A stretch of DNA of 44,634 bases, from contig JAGVZE010000018.1 in assembly GCA_018302815.1 (NCBI GenBank), forward strand, positions 1 through 44,634, read 5' to 3'. The notes beneath the pieces were generated by a model that had not been told where the DNA came from, did no database searches, and saw nothing but the letters and a program-made list of their open reading frames with translations. The position numbers and the translations under genes were made by a program. Below are positions 31,652 to 39,616 of the stretch, one piece after another. This DNA comes from Candidatus Woesearchaeota archaeon. GTDB taxonomy: Archaea; Nanobdellota; Nanobdellia; Woesearchaeales; ARS49. Numbering within the stretch: position 1 is the stretch's first letter; every line of letters begins with the position of its first letter.

Positions 31652-31824
31652 CTAATGCTCCCTAGTTGTCCGACTGTTGTCTTTCCGCTTTTTACTGCGA
31701 GCCAGATGATGAATATGAGCGCGAATAGTCCTATGATTAGAGCTACTACAAAAGCCCAGCCCGGCAGTTCCTGTCCTAGCCTGTTTTCAAAGAGTTGTTT
31801 TAATCTCCGATAATTACTGCGCAT
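31648..31824 (-). CDS. Small single-pass membrane protein
   Basis: 58 residues, short enough to be missed by length filters. Starts MRSNYRRLKQLFENRLGQ, has a membrane span FVVALIIGLFALIFIIWLAV (about residues 25-44) and ends GKTTVGQLGSIR. It overlaps the upstream gene by 25 bp and the downstream gene by 4 bp (ATGA), filling what would otherwise be the only gap between the two. That fit supports it being real. Positive head, so the C-terminus is probably outside. Role unknown. Confidence 0.7.
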   Translation of the reverse strand: MRSNYRRLKQLFENRLGQELPGWAFVVALIIGLFALIFIIWLAVKSGKTTVGQLGSIR

Positions 31825-32807
31825 CGTGCTGTTTTTTCCTCCCGTGTGACTTCTGGTGGTATCAATTCATCTGCAAGTTCATATGCTGTATAGCTGATTG
31901 TTGCTTGGAGAAGTCCTAAACCTGGCGGGGCGAATGTTGAGGCCGCTATGCTCAATATGCCCGCGTCAGTTCTCCCAACTATTCTTTTTTCTACTTTCCA
32001 TCCCAAATCGCTCGTGAGTTTATCGTACGGGAAAAGTCCGACGAATCCTTTGTTCGCGTCTATTTCACTGTTTTCAAGGTTGGTTGATGCGACAAATGCC
32101 ACTGCGTATGGTTGAGTGACGGTGAACAAGTTTGAAAGTTTCAATTGTTTGACTTGGTGTATTTTTGGTTCTGTTCCAAGATATCCTTCGTAAAGCTCAT
32201 CGAGATATGTTTTCCCTGAATTGAACTTGTTTGATTCGAGCCAGGGTTGTATGTGGAAGAATCCTCCTGGGTGATTTGGGAATAGCGCGGTTAATTGAGG
32301 GTCAAAATATATTCTGCTGCAAAGTAGGCATACGTAGTCTGAGCCTGGTTCAGTCACAAGATTTTTTAGGTTTGGCGGTAGTATTGATGGGTCGAGGTCT
32401 AGTTTGCTGTTTCCTGCGCGTTTGTGGCATTCAATCATTTCTTTGGCGATTTGTTTTTCCATCGTCCACGCAAGGTATCCTAACTCATCGTTAGAAAACG
32501 CCGCTCGTGCGGTAGTTCCTTCTTCGTATGAATTCACCGCTCGTTCAGCTTCGATTAAGTCTTGATTCAGTTCTTCAGGTCCGATGGAGATTTTTCGAAC
32601 TTTACACTCAGGCGGTATGCTGAATGTTCCTGCTGTGTATTTTTTGGCAAGGCTTCCTAGTTGTAAGGTGAAGTCGCACGCGCCTTCTTCTCCTGACTGT
32701 TCTAGTAGCGTCCTAAACGCAGGATACACTACGAGCAGCATTACTGCTAGACTCGCCAGTAGTCCTATGATCGTGACTAGCATTGCGGGTGTTACTCCTT
32801 TTTTCAT
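31800..32807 (-). CDS. Pilin-like membrane protein with large ectodomain
   Basis: 335 residues. MKKGVTPAMLVTIIGLLASL: KKG, then a hydrophobic helix to about residue 30. The exterior contains CDFTLQLGSLAKK, a CLLCSRIYFDP cysteine pair and a KQLKLSNLFTVTQPYAVAFV strand; a second hydrophobic-amphipathic part lies near the C-terminus (AASTFAPPGLGLLQATISYT), possibly a second membrane segment. Start overlaps the previous gene by 4 bp. Confidence 0.76.
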   Translation of the reverse strand: MKKGVTPAMLVTIIGLLASLAVMLLVVYPAFRTLLEQSGEEGACDFTLQLGSLAKKYTAGTFSIPPECKVRKISIGPEELNQDLIEAERAVNSYEEGTTARAAFSNDELGYLAWTMEKQIAKEMIECHKRAGNSKLDLDPSILPPNLKNLVTEPGSDYVCLLCSRIYFDPQLTALFPNHPGGFFHIQPWLESNKFNSGKTYLDELYEGYLGTEPKIHQVKQLKLSNLFTVTQPYAVAFVASTNLENSEIDANKGFVGLFPYDKLTSDLGWKVEKRIVGRTDAGILSIAASTFAPPGLGLLQATISYTAYELADELIPPEVTREEKTARCAVIIGD

Positions 32808-32926
32808 GCTAGGCTGAGCACCTTTTTCTGTAAAATGTAGAGTATCGTGAAAAATAGCAAAAGGACGAGTATGATTACGATTGCGTATTCCGCGAAGTGT
32901 GATTCATCCTGTCCTCTTTTATTCAT
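32804..32926 (-). CDS. Tiny pilin-like membrane protein
   Basis: 40 residues from the ATG at 32926. MNKRGQDESHFAEYAIVIIL: KRG, an acidic head and one hydrophobic helix (AIVIILVLLLFFTILYIL), ending QKKVLSLA. Almost nothing but the anchor. Overlap of 4 bp with the following gene supports translation. Upstream codons to 32995 lie over the intergenic sequence and are not favoured. Confidence 0.65.
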   Translation of the reverse strand: MNKRGQDESHFAEYAIVIILVLLLFFTILYILQKKVLSLA

Positions 32927-32964
32927 GAAAAGAAAGAAGAGAAAAAGAGTATAAAAAGGTAAGC

Positions 32965-33270
32965 CTAGCCTGATACTATGCAGCAAGAGTCGCATCTGTA
33001 TCCGGATGGGTCTTGGACGGTTGATGGCATTCCTCTTGGTATGTATGAGCCGCTTAGTTCAGTTTCGAACTCGTTGCAGTCGTTTGTTTGGAAGAGTCCT
33101 GCGTTTTCAGCTGGCGGACTTGCTTTGTAGCATCGTCCTGGGCATTCGCTGGCGGCTCGTCCGAACTTTCCTATTTGGCCGCTGAATATGGCTGCCATGA
33201 CGACAAGGACCATTATTCCTAGTGCTGCGATGATGATTGTACTGATTGGCAAACCTTGTGCTCGTTTCAT
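32965..33270 (-). CDS. Small pilin-like protein, first gene of the minus operon
   Basis: 101 residues from the ATG at 33270, preceded by a GAGAGGTG ribosome-binding site. MKRAQGLPISTIIIAALGIM: AQG then LPISTIIIAALG, a textbook archaeal prepilin-type cleavage context. The exterior part has about six cysteines (ECPGRCYKA, DCNEF, CDSCCIVSG), like the protein at 30735-31040, with which it shares size and cysteine style. Confidence 0.8.
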   Translation of the reverse strand: MKRAQGLPISTIIIAALGIMVLVVMAAIFSGQIGKFGRAASECPGRCYKASPPAENAGLFQTNDCNEFETELSGSYIPRGMPSTVQDPSGYRCDSCCIVSG

Positions 33271-33310
33271 TGATACACCTCTCTTGATTGCTGAGAATAG
33301 CGTTCGCAGG

Positions 33311-33320
33311 TATATAAAGA
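33311..33320 (-). promoter_or_regulatory. TATA box for the 33270-30735 operon
   Basis: Minus-strand TCTTTATATA about 45 nt before the ATG at 33270, leaving a short leader with GAGAGGTG. Confidence 0.55.
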
Positions 33321-33335
33321 TTGCTTCAGCGTATA

Positions 33336-33400
33336 GCACGTCCAGCAAATAGTGGAACGTTTTTAGCGTTTAGAGTTTAAGTGTTTCGAGCTGAACGTGC
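33336..33400. other. Imperfect inverted repeat, hairpin 1
   Basis: GCACGTCCAGC (33336-33346) pairs with GCTGAACGTGC (33390-33400) at 10 of 11 positions, enclosing 43 nt. No T-run follows on either strand. It lies between the Lrp gene and the promoter of the minus operon and could be part of a small RNA or an operator. Confidence 0.45.
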
Positions 33401-33403
33401 TAG

Positions 33404-33446
33404 ATAGCCAATCCATGAACTAATGGAACTTGCATGGATTGGCTAT
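33404..33446 (-). terminator. Perfect 14-bp hairpin at the end of the Lrp gene
   Basis: ATAGCCAATCCATG (33404-33417) and CATGGATTGGCTAT (33433-33446) are perfectly complementary with a 15-nt loop. The Lrp stop codon lies inside one arm. It may act as a terminator or 3' stabiliser, although no T-run follows. Confidence 0.45.
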
Positions 33447-33901
33447 AGTTCATCGGGCGAATCAACGCCTGCAAGGAATGATTCGGTTTTAAGCTCAGCC
33501 AAAACGTAGTGCACTTGTTTCTCTTTAACTGTGAATTTGCTTTCAATGCTGTCCATGAAGAGTTCAAGCGCTCGTAAATCTCGGAACACGCAGTCGAATA
33601 GCGCGTGCCAGCCGTTGTTCACCCTGTAGAGTGAGTTGACGTTTGGGTGTGTGTTCAGATGTGCTATCATTTTGTCTCGTTCAGTGGGCTGCACTGATAA
33701 TAATACGAATGCGTGTGCGCTAAAGCCTATTTTTTCGAAGTTGAGTAGCAGTGCTGGTTTGAAGAGTCCTTCTTTCACTCTTTTCTGCAGTCGGCAGTGT
33801 ATTGTGCTGACCGGAAGTCCTGTTTTTTGTGCGAGTACGGTTAGCGGCATTCTGCCGTTCGCTCGTAGGTTTGATAAAAGTATTGCGTCGTTTTTGTTCA
33901 T
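33443..33901 (-). CDS. Lrp/AsnC-family transcriptional regulator
   Basis: 152 residues from the ATG at 33901, placed just after GAGGTG; a GTG three codons earlier overlaps that site and is less likely. Winged helix: NDAILLSNLRANGRMPLTVL, with LAQKTGLPVSTIHCRLQKRV as the HTH. The C-terminal RAM-like domain has AHAFVLLSVQPTERDKM and VNSLYRVNNGWHALFDC. Family members bind amino acids and form octamers on DNA. It lies 50 bp after the APH-like gene on the same strand and just upstream of the pilin-like operon, so it may regulate that operon. Confidence 0.88.
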   Translation of the reverse strand: MNKNDAILLSNLRANGRMPLTVLAQKTGLPVSTIHCRLQKRVKEGLFKPALLLNFEKIGFSAHAFVLLSVQPTERDKMIAHLNTHPNVNSLYRVNNGWHALFDCVFRDLRALELFMDSIESKFTVKEKQVHYVLAELKTESFLAGVDSPDEL

Positions 33902-33951
33902 TCGATTCACCTCGAAAAGAACAAGGTACGCGCAGGTCTTAGCGTTAATCC

Positions 33952-35703
33952 TTAAGAAGTATAAGCATCCATAAGGTTCGCTGATAGTAAGAGCGAGCTT
34001 TCAAGTGCGTCGTATTGTTGGGAGTGTGTTGAATACCATTCATGGTGTGTGTTCTTGAGCGCTGTTATGGCTTTTGCTCCTTTTCTTAGAGCCAAGCTTC
34101 TTTTTGAGTGAAGGCTTGGCCTAGTAGAGTCTGACCAGGCTGATGCGAAGCATATCATTCGGTGGATGACTGCGTTGTGGTAGTCGCGCAGTGACTTTGT
34201 TTCGTCTATGGTTCCGCCTTTTTCGTTGTAGCGTTGAATATAGCTATCGATGTATCCTTTCTTTTGCTCATCTGTGAAGAAGTCGTCATATTCTAGAAGG
34301 TTTGCTAGATCGCAAAGTACTGGTGATGTGTTTTTGGACTCGCAGTCAATGACGCCTATTTTTTCGCCAATTATCCAATTTTCGGGGTGCGCGTCCTTGT
34401 TCCAAGCCCACGCCGATGCGTTAAGCGATTCAACAACAGGTGCATAGTTCGTGAAAATTTGGCGTACGATTCCGTCAGGAAGATTCATCGCTTGAAGCCC
34501 TGTTTTTACTCGATCTTCAAGGTTGATCGGGTTGAGCTTCTCTGTTGGGAATGTCGCGTGGATTTGCGCGAGTGCAGAGATGACTTCTGGCATAGCTTCA
34601 TAATTTTCTTTTTTCAGTTTTTCATAGAGCGTTTCACCTGATAGCACTCTCATCGCAAGAGTATACTTTCCATTTTCCGGTTCAGTTGAGCAATAGAGTA
34701 CTTTCGGGACAGTTACAGAATCAACACTGTTGCCTATTGTTTCATAGCACTCACGTTCCCACAGCATCGCGTCCAAGGACTCTTTTTGTTTGAACAGGAA
34801 CGTGTTTTTGAAGAACGTGCCGTTCTTGATGACGCGAACTACTGAGCGTGATTCTCCAAGCCTGTCCCATTCTGCTCCTTCGCTGGCAACGCGTATTGCA
34901 TCTTTCCAAGCCTCTCCCTCATCAGAACGTCCCTGCGCGCTCGCAAGCAGCGCATGGCACACGTACATTTCTTTACGAAAAGGACTGTTAAACTCATCCG
35001 CCACCATACGGCCAAGTTCGCTATAATACCACGCTTTCTGAGGGTCGGTTAGGGCAGCGTATGCTGAGGAGAATACGTATGCTTGTGGTACTGCTGGATA
35101 GATAGTGCGCATTAGCCAAGTGCTCCATGTATAATTCCAAGATAATGCTTTTGCTCTGAGTGGAAGAATTTTTCCTTCTGCACTATCCACTGCTAATTTT
35201 ATATAATCAAAAGATTCATCAAAGTTGTCTTTTTCTAATTCTTTTGACGCTTGCATCCACAAAATCACTGGATTTTTGGAGATTTTAGTTTCTTTCTTAA
35301 TACTCACATCAAAAAAACTAAAAAGCGATAAAAGTTCAAAAACCAAATCTCTCGTATGATAATCTGTCTTTTGTGTTCTGCTTATTATTGGAGGAATTTG
35401 TACTTCTTGGAGTCCTTTTTCTAATTGTCTTATTCTTTTGAAGTCACTCAATTTTGTTCTCGGCCTTCGTTCATCCGAATGGAAAAATGCAGAAAATAAT
35501 CTCATTCCGAAATTTGATAAAATATACGCAATAACTGGAGAACCTACGCTGAAGAACGCCGAATTAACTTTCCCGTCACTCACTATTCCCTGAAATAAAT
35601 TGTATGCGTCAGTAGCCGAGCAAGACAAAAATCCTGAGGCAAAGATGGTTGCAACTGAATTAGGATTTTGCAACGCCCAATTATATGCTTCTTTAACGTT
35701 CAT
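33952..35703 (-). CDS. APH/ChoK-like kinase with membrane N-terminus
   Basis: 583 residues. The N-terminus has two hydrophobic stretches (VATIFASGFLSCSATDAYNL; SPVIAYILSNFGMRLFSAFF), the middle (residues about 100-280) is helical and TPR-like, and the last 270 residues are a small-molecule kinase fold: LAMRVLSGETLYEKL, AWNKDAHPENWII as the catalytic loop (D...N) and KIGVIDCES as the metal-binding aspartate. This is the aminoglycoside/choline kinase superfamily; the substrate is unknown. The first 170 codons are visibly more AT-rich than the kinase part. A bidirectional TATA element separates it from the pilin-like operon at 35753. Confidence 0.8.
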   Translation of the reverse strand: MNVKEAYNWALQNPNSVATIFASGFLSCSATDAYNLFQGIVSDGKVNSAFFSVGSPVIAYILSNFGMRLFSAFFHSDERRPRTKLSDFKRIRQLEKGLQEVQIPPIISRTQKTDYHTRDLVFELLSLFSFFDVSIKKETKISKNPVILWMQASKELEKDNFDESFDYIKLAVDSAEGKILPLRAKALSWNYTWSTWLMRTIYPAVPQAYVFSSAYAALTDPQKAWYYSELGRMVADEFNSPFRKEMYVCHALLASAQGRSDEGEAWKDAIRVASEGAEWDRLGESRSVVRVIKNGTFFKNTFLFKQKESLDAMLWERECYETIGNSVDSVTVPKVLYCSTEPENGKYTLAMRVLSGETLYEKLKKENYEAMPEVISALAQIHATFPTEKLNPINLEDRVKTGLQAMNLPDGIVRQIFTNYAPVVESLNASAWAWNKDAHPENWIIGEKIGVIDCESKNTSPVLCDLANLLEYDDFFTDEQKKGYIDSYIQRYNEKGGTIDETKSLRDYHNAVIHRMICFASAWSDSTRPSLHSKRSLALRKGAKAITALKNTHHEWYSTHSQQYDALESSLLLSANLMDAYTS

Positions 35704-35720
35704 TCCTGCGTGCCAACAAG

Positions 35721-35733
35721 GTTTATATATTAA
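35721..35733. promoter_or_regulatory. Bidirectional TATA element between the kinase and pilin operons
   Basis: The stretch with TTTATATATTAA is centred about 27 nt before the ATG at 35753 (+) and about 24 nt before the ATG at 35703 (-), so both transcripts would be leaderless. Confidence 0.6.
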
Positions 35734-35752
35734 CTTTAGCTATTGATGATTT

Positions 35753-36256
35753 ATGAAAAAAGGGGAAATAACATTGGAGTCGTTAATTCTCTTTATTGTA
35801 ACGTTTTCACTATCTGTTGTCCTCATATCTATTCTTGGTTCTTTTATTTACAGTGCATTCTTCGCTAAAGAGAAATCCGTTGACGAGCAGGACTTTAATC
35901 GTATTGTTGAAGAGCTTAAGTCTATGTTAGAAAGACAAAAAGATACAGATTGTATTCGTGTTCCTGTTCGTTCTGGTTCTGCGTTGATGGTGTCAGTTAA
36001 TCCGAAGGGTAGTCTTGCTGCTCCTGCGGGTTGCGCGGGTGATGCGTGTTTGTGCCATACTCCTGTGAAAGAGGGTTCTACTGGTAAGCTGAATTGTGTG
36101 AGGTTTACGAAGATTGTGGATTGTTCGCAAACAAATGCTTGTTTCAAGTTATCAAAAACTTTGTTGATGAATGAAGGCGATACCGTCGTCACTATCATCA
36201 AGGACGTGGCAGGCATCGAACTCGAACCTAACGCGCCGTGTGATGTTCAACCATGA
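35753..36256 (+). CDS. Pilin-like membrane protein
   Basis: 167 residues. MKKGEITLESLILFIVTFSL: KKG then EITLE with Glu at +5 and a hydrophobic helix, a strong prepilin-type signal. The exterior part has about seven cysteines (GCAGDACLCHTPV, NCVRFTKIVDCSQTNAC). First of five overlapping genes and leaderless. Confidence 0.8.
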   Translation: MKKGEITLESLILFIVTFSLSVVLISILGSFIYSAFFAKEKSVDEQDFNRIVEELKSMLERQKDTDCIRVPVRSGSALMVSVNPKGSLAAPAGCAGDACLCHTPVKEGSTGKLNCVRFTKIVDCSQTNACFKLSKTLLMNEGDTVVTIIKDVAGIELEPNAPCDVQP

Positions 36257-37029
36257 AGAAGGGTTCAATCATAGATATCGTCATGCAGCCGTTATTCGTC
36301 ACAATGGTAGCATTGGGTATAGTTCTTGTCATATTGCTTCGTTCAGTCTACTCAATTGGTTCTTCGACTGGTTTTGAGGAGCAATTCTACGCAGTGGATG
36401 CTGCTTTGTTAATTGACAGTATTCAAGCGGTTCGTTCTGATGCTAATTTGGAAGTCAAGTATGGTGTTCCTATGGGTGCGCGTGTCACATCAAGCAAAGT
36501 CGAGGTCGCTAGCAAATCTTTCCCGTTCTCTTCATCCAATTATCAACTAACTGGCGGAACCATCGGTCCTAATTCGAGAATCGTTCGTTCAGGTTCAACA
36601 ATCTCCGTATCAACTGCTCCGTTAGCGTTGCCTTTGCCTATCTGCGTTGACAATCTTGATGTGCGCGGTGTTCACAGTGATAATCTTGAATATTTGAGAG
36701 GTATGGACGTATCGCCTGTTGATGTGGTTACAGGTAACATTAGAGTTCGTGCTTCTTTGAATCCATCTCAAGTAAGAGCGTTAAAAGTCTATGTCAAGGA
36801 TTCTGAATTAAGCAAGCAGTTGGGTTGTAAGATTGCTTCAAGGCTTGTTCCGAAAATTGCAGGGTTGGAATCAGTATCGATAGTTCCAATATATCGAGCA
36901 TTGTTATCATCCTCAGATCCGAAGTCATTTGATGGTGAAGGTATTTTCATTGAAGTGAGTGCACCATCTGACTTGTCCATCAAGGGCGCGATTGTTCAAT
37001 CTATCAATGCAGAGGTCAATAATGAATAA
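36253..37029 (+). CDS. Pilin-like membrane protein
   Basis: 258 residues. MKKGSIIDIVMQPLFVTMVA then VLVILLRSVY: KKG head and a membrane helix. The exterior is beta-rich with two cysteines (PICVDNL; QLGCKIASRL) and includes a Ser-rich region (SKSFPFSSSNYQLTGG). Starts in an ATGA overlap with the previous gene and overlaps the next by 8 bp. Confidence 0.77.
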   Translation: MKKGSIIDIVMQPLFVTMVALGIVLVILLRSVYSIGSSTGFEEQFYAVDAALLIDSIQAVRSDANLEVKYGVPMGARVTSSKVEVASKSFPFSSSNYQLTGGTIGPNSRIVRSGSTISVSTAPLALPLPICVDNLDVRGVHSDNLEYLRGMDVSPVDVVTGNIRVRASLNPSQVRALKVYVKDSELSKQLGCKIASRLVPKIAGLESVSIVPIYRALLSSSDPKSFDGEGIFIEVSAPSDLSIKGAIVQSINAEVNNE

Positions 37030-37456
37030 ACGCGCGACTTGGGTTTGGGCGGATACTTTGTATTGGTTCTTTTACTTGCCGATGACTGCTATTGTGATAA
37101 TCGCGTTAGTCGTGATTCCTAAGAGCGCGATGGAAGCTCCGATTAGTCCTGGTCCGCTTGACGCTGCGATTATGGAGGCGCGTTTGTTGCAGGGTGTTAC
37201 GTTGAATGACCCTGTTTTCGGCGCAAGGCAGGGTTATTATGGCAGCTTGCCGGCACCAGTTCGTTCAGAGAAGCGTTTTGGCTATCGTGTTGAAGCGCAA
37301 GGAAAAGAATCATTTTTCAACAAGGATTTTTACGAGCAGGCTTCGCCGTTAGCGCCCATAGCTTACGATCGTTTTATCCAATCAGAAAAAATGTGGAGGG
37401 GTAGCAGCATTGTCGAAGTCGAAATCGACCAGGTTTACCCGAAGGAATATGGTTAA
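37022..37456 (+). CDS. Membrane-anchored protein of pilin-like operon
   Basis: 144 residues from the ATG at 37022. MNKRATWVWADTLYWFFYLP leads into TAIVIIALVVIP, a membrane helix starting about residue 12. The head is NKRA rather than KKG, so prepilin-type processing is less certain. No cysteines in the exterior, unlike its neighbours. A QGYYGSLPAPVRSEKRFGYR block may be a folded core. Eight-base overlaps on both sides. Confidence 0.74.
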   Translation: MNKRATWVWADTLYWFFYLPMTAIVIIALVVIPKSAMEAPISPGPLDAAIMEARLLQGVTLNDPVFGARQGYYGSLPAPVRSEKRFGYRVEAQGKESFFNKDFYEQASPLAPIAYDRFIQSEKMWRGSSIVEVEIDQVYPKEYG

Positions 37457-37877
37457 CAAGAAAGGAATGGATACGAGGGCGTTGAACATATTATTGTCAG
37501 TTTTCATTCTGATAATTGTCATCGGGGGAGTTTATGCTTGGCTTGCGGTTAAGTTTGCTGGCGCGCAAAAAGAGCCTCTTGCTGCGGCTGCAGGTATTTC
37601 TCGTCTTGATAGGGTTATTTCAGAGTTCGTGAGTGATAACCCTGATCTTTTGGACATTTCAAAAGAGGATGAGCTCGAAACTAAGCTCTCAGAATCGTTC
37701 AAAGAGACATTTTTGGATGCGTCTGTTGATTGCGAGCAAGAATCGGTTCTTGAGTGTGAATTGACCGTTATAGAGCGTAAGGGTGCAGAAAAAATGTCAA
37801 GATACAGTCGTTCTGTTTTTCTTCCAACAAAAGATGGCATAAAGGAGGTTCGTTTCAGTGGGACTCTTCGGCAATAA
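37449..37877 (+). CDS. Pilin-like membrane protein
   Basis: 142 residues from the ATG at 37449. MVNKKGMDTRALNILLSVFI: KKG then MDTRALNILL and a hydrophobic helix to about residue 31. A helical linker AAAAGISRLDRVISEF follows, then acidic stretches and a CEQESVLEC pair. Overlaps the previous gene by 8 bp and the next by 20 bp. Confidence 0.77.
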   Translation: MVNKKGMDTRALNILLSVFILIIVIGGVYAWLAVKFAGAQKEPLAAAAGISRLDRVISEFVSDNPDLLDISKEDELETKLSESFKETFLDASVDCEQESVLECELTVIERKGAEKMSRYSRSVFLPTKDGIKEVRFSGTLRQ

Positions 37878-38589
37878 GAAAGGTATTGATTACGCGGTAT
37901 TGTTGGTCGTTGTAGTTTTTATATCTGTTGGCGCGTTGTATGGTCAGGTTTCTAAGCAGCCGGGCAGTCTTGAAAAATTAGGTGAGGCTCAAACTCCGAT
38001 TCTTCAGGCGAATGTTGAGGCAAGATTGCTCGAAACGTACATGCGTGAATCAGCCAAACTTTCAATAGAAGAAACAAAGCAAAAGATAAGGCACTCAGGG
38101 CCAGATTCGTGCATTGTTTCAAACACGAGGGCGCAGCCTGAAGTAGTATCTTCTATTCTTCCCTTAGTAGAACAAAAATTTACTGAATCATTCGATGTAT
38201 ACCTCTCCCGTTATGAATCTGAGAAAAGCAAGCGTTCTCCTGGCTGGCAGATTCCAAGAAACGCGTTATCCTTGGCAGTTTCCGATTCAAATGTCATAGG
38301 CATATACGAAAAACCAATCCGTATCCCGTTAATTGATGTTGTAGGAAAAGATGCTGGTTCAGTTGTGTTGCGTCCTGCATTTGAAGTACGCTCAGATGCA
38401 TTCAAGTCTCTTTCCGCAGGATTCAAAGAAGTCGAAAGCATAGCATCAAGTTGCAGTCAATCTTCGAATATTTCCGACTGCATTTCTTCCAAAGCGTCGT
38501 TGCGTGTTGAATCAGAAGGAGAATTGTACCGTTTTATCTCTCCAAATGACGAGTTTTGTTTGAGTTTGCATTTTCCCGTAATAGTCTAA
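37858..38589 (+). CDS. Pilin-like membrane protein, GTG start
   Basis: 243 residues starting at a GTG (37858) preceded by AAAGGAGGT, which decides the start. MGLFGNKKGIDYAVLLVVVV: KKG then IDYAVLL and a hydrophobic helix. The exterior has a long helical region (ARLLETYMRESAKLSIEETK) and a CSQSSNISDCISS pair. Last gene of the operon; a promoter for the RPA gene follows. Confidence 0.77.
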   Translation: MGLFGNKKGIDYAVLLVVVVFISVGALYGQVSKQPGSLEKLGEAQTPILQANVEARLLETYMRESAKLSIEETKQKIRHSGPDSCIVSNTRAQPEVVSSILPLVEQKFTESFDVYLSRYESEKSKRSPGWQIPRNALSLAVSDSNVIGIYEKPIRIPLIDVVGKDAGSVVLRPAFEVRSDAFKSLSAGFKEVESIASSCSQSSNISDCISSKASLRVESEGELYRFISPNDEFCLSLHFPVIV

Positions 38590-38607
38590 CTACTACCGAA
38601 TCTAAAT

Positions 38608-38617
38608 CTTTATAAAA
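38608..38617 (+). promoter_or_regulatory. TATA box for the RPA gene
   Basis: CTTTATAAAA about 35 nt before the ATG at 38648. Confidence 0.55.
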
Positions 38618-38647
38618 CACAACACTAAGTTAAAATCGGGGTACAAA

Positions 38648-39616
38648 ATGATTCGAATGCCGCTTCCTGATATGCTTGCTCGTTTGAAAGAGAAGACAGG
38701 TCTTTCTGATCAGCAGTTATTGGAAAAAATCGACGCGAAATGCGTATCATTGTCAGGTCTTATTTCAAAGGAGGGCGCAGCCCATATTATTGCGAATGAA
38801 TTAGGAGTCAAGCTTCTTGAGGGCGGTGGCAAGATTAAGGATCTTCTTCCAGGTATGCGCAGTGTGGAAGTTTTAGGAAGGGTAACTCAAATCTATGAAG
38901 TTAGAGATTTCCAGCGCGCTGATGGTTCTGCGGGAAAGGTTGGTAGTTTTCTTGTTGGCGATGATACTGGCGTTGTAAGAATTGTTTGCTGGGGTTCTCA
39001 GGCTGATGTTCTTAACCAGCTCGCGACAGGAACGCCGATTAAGGTCACAGGCGGTATGGTGCGTGAGAATCAAAGGGGTTACAAGGAAGTTCATCTTAAT
39101 GATGCGAGCAGAATTATTCTCAATCCAACAGAGAAAGTTCCTGAAGTTGGTGTTAAGGTTACAAGAAAGACATTAAGGGAGCTTTCTGAGACTGAAGAGC
39201 AGGTTGAAGTGATGGGCACAATCGTTCAGGTGTTTGACCCGAAGTTTTTCGAGGTGTGTTCGTCGTGCAATGCGAGGTTGAAAGAGGTTGAAGGTCAGTG
39301 GTCGTGTGCGGAGCATGGTGCGATGATGCCGGACTATAGTTATTTGGTGAACGTGTTTTTGGATGATGGCACTGAGAATATGCGTGTTGTTTTGTTCAGG
39401 AACCAAGCTGAGCGTTTGCTGAGTAAGTCTAAGGAGCAGATGGTGGCCTTCCGCGCTTCTCCCGAGACTTTCGAGCCGCTTAAGACTGAACTTCTGGGCG
39501 AGCAGTTCAGGTTCATAGGCAGGGCGAAGAAGAACACGTTTTTCGATAGGTTGGAGTTCATCGCGAACCAAGTTCATAAGGCAGTGGCGGAAGAAGAGAT
39601 TGCTAAACTCAAATGA
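38648..39616 (+). CDS. Replication protein A-like single-stranded DNA-binding protein
   Basis: 322 residues. An N-terminal helical part (about 1-65) is followed by two OB folds: the first around VEVLGRVTQIYEVRDFQRAD with GSFLVGDDTGVVRIVCWG, the second around VEVMGTIVQVFDPKFFEVC with a zinc site CSSCNARL...WSCAEHG (Cys-x2-Cys, Cys-x2-His). This is the archaeal RPA arrangement; the protein coats ssDNA in replication and repair. It leads a run RPA-HIT-SET with 4-bp overlap and a 4-bp gap, and RadA is 2.6 kb downstream. The nine-base-later in-frame ATG (38657) is an alternative start. Confidence 0.9.
   Translation: MIRMPLPDMLARLKEKTGLSDQQLLEKIDAKCVSLSGLISKEGAAHIIANELGVKLLEGGGKIKDLLPGMRSVEVLGRVTQIYEVRDFQRADGSAGKVGSFLVGDDTGVVRIVCWGSQADVLNQLATGTPIKVTGGMVRENQRGYKEVHLNDASRIILNPTEKVPEVGVKVTRKTLRELSETEEQVEVMGTIVQVFDPKFFEVCSSCNARLKEVEGQWSCAEHGAMMPDYSYLVNVFLDDGTENMRVVLFRNQAERLLSKSKEQMVAFRASPETFEPLKTELLGEQFRFIGRAKKNTFFDRLEFIANQVHKAVAEEEIAKLK

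Noticed and set aside
33336-33400. tRNA gene
   Set aside because: No T-arm GTTCRA motif, anticodon arm or acceptor pairing can be built.
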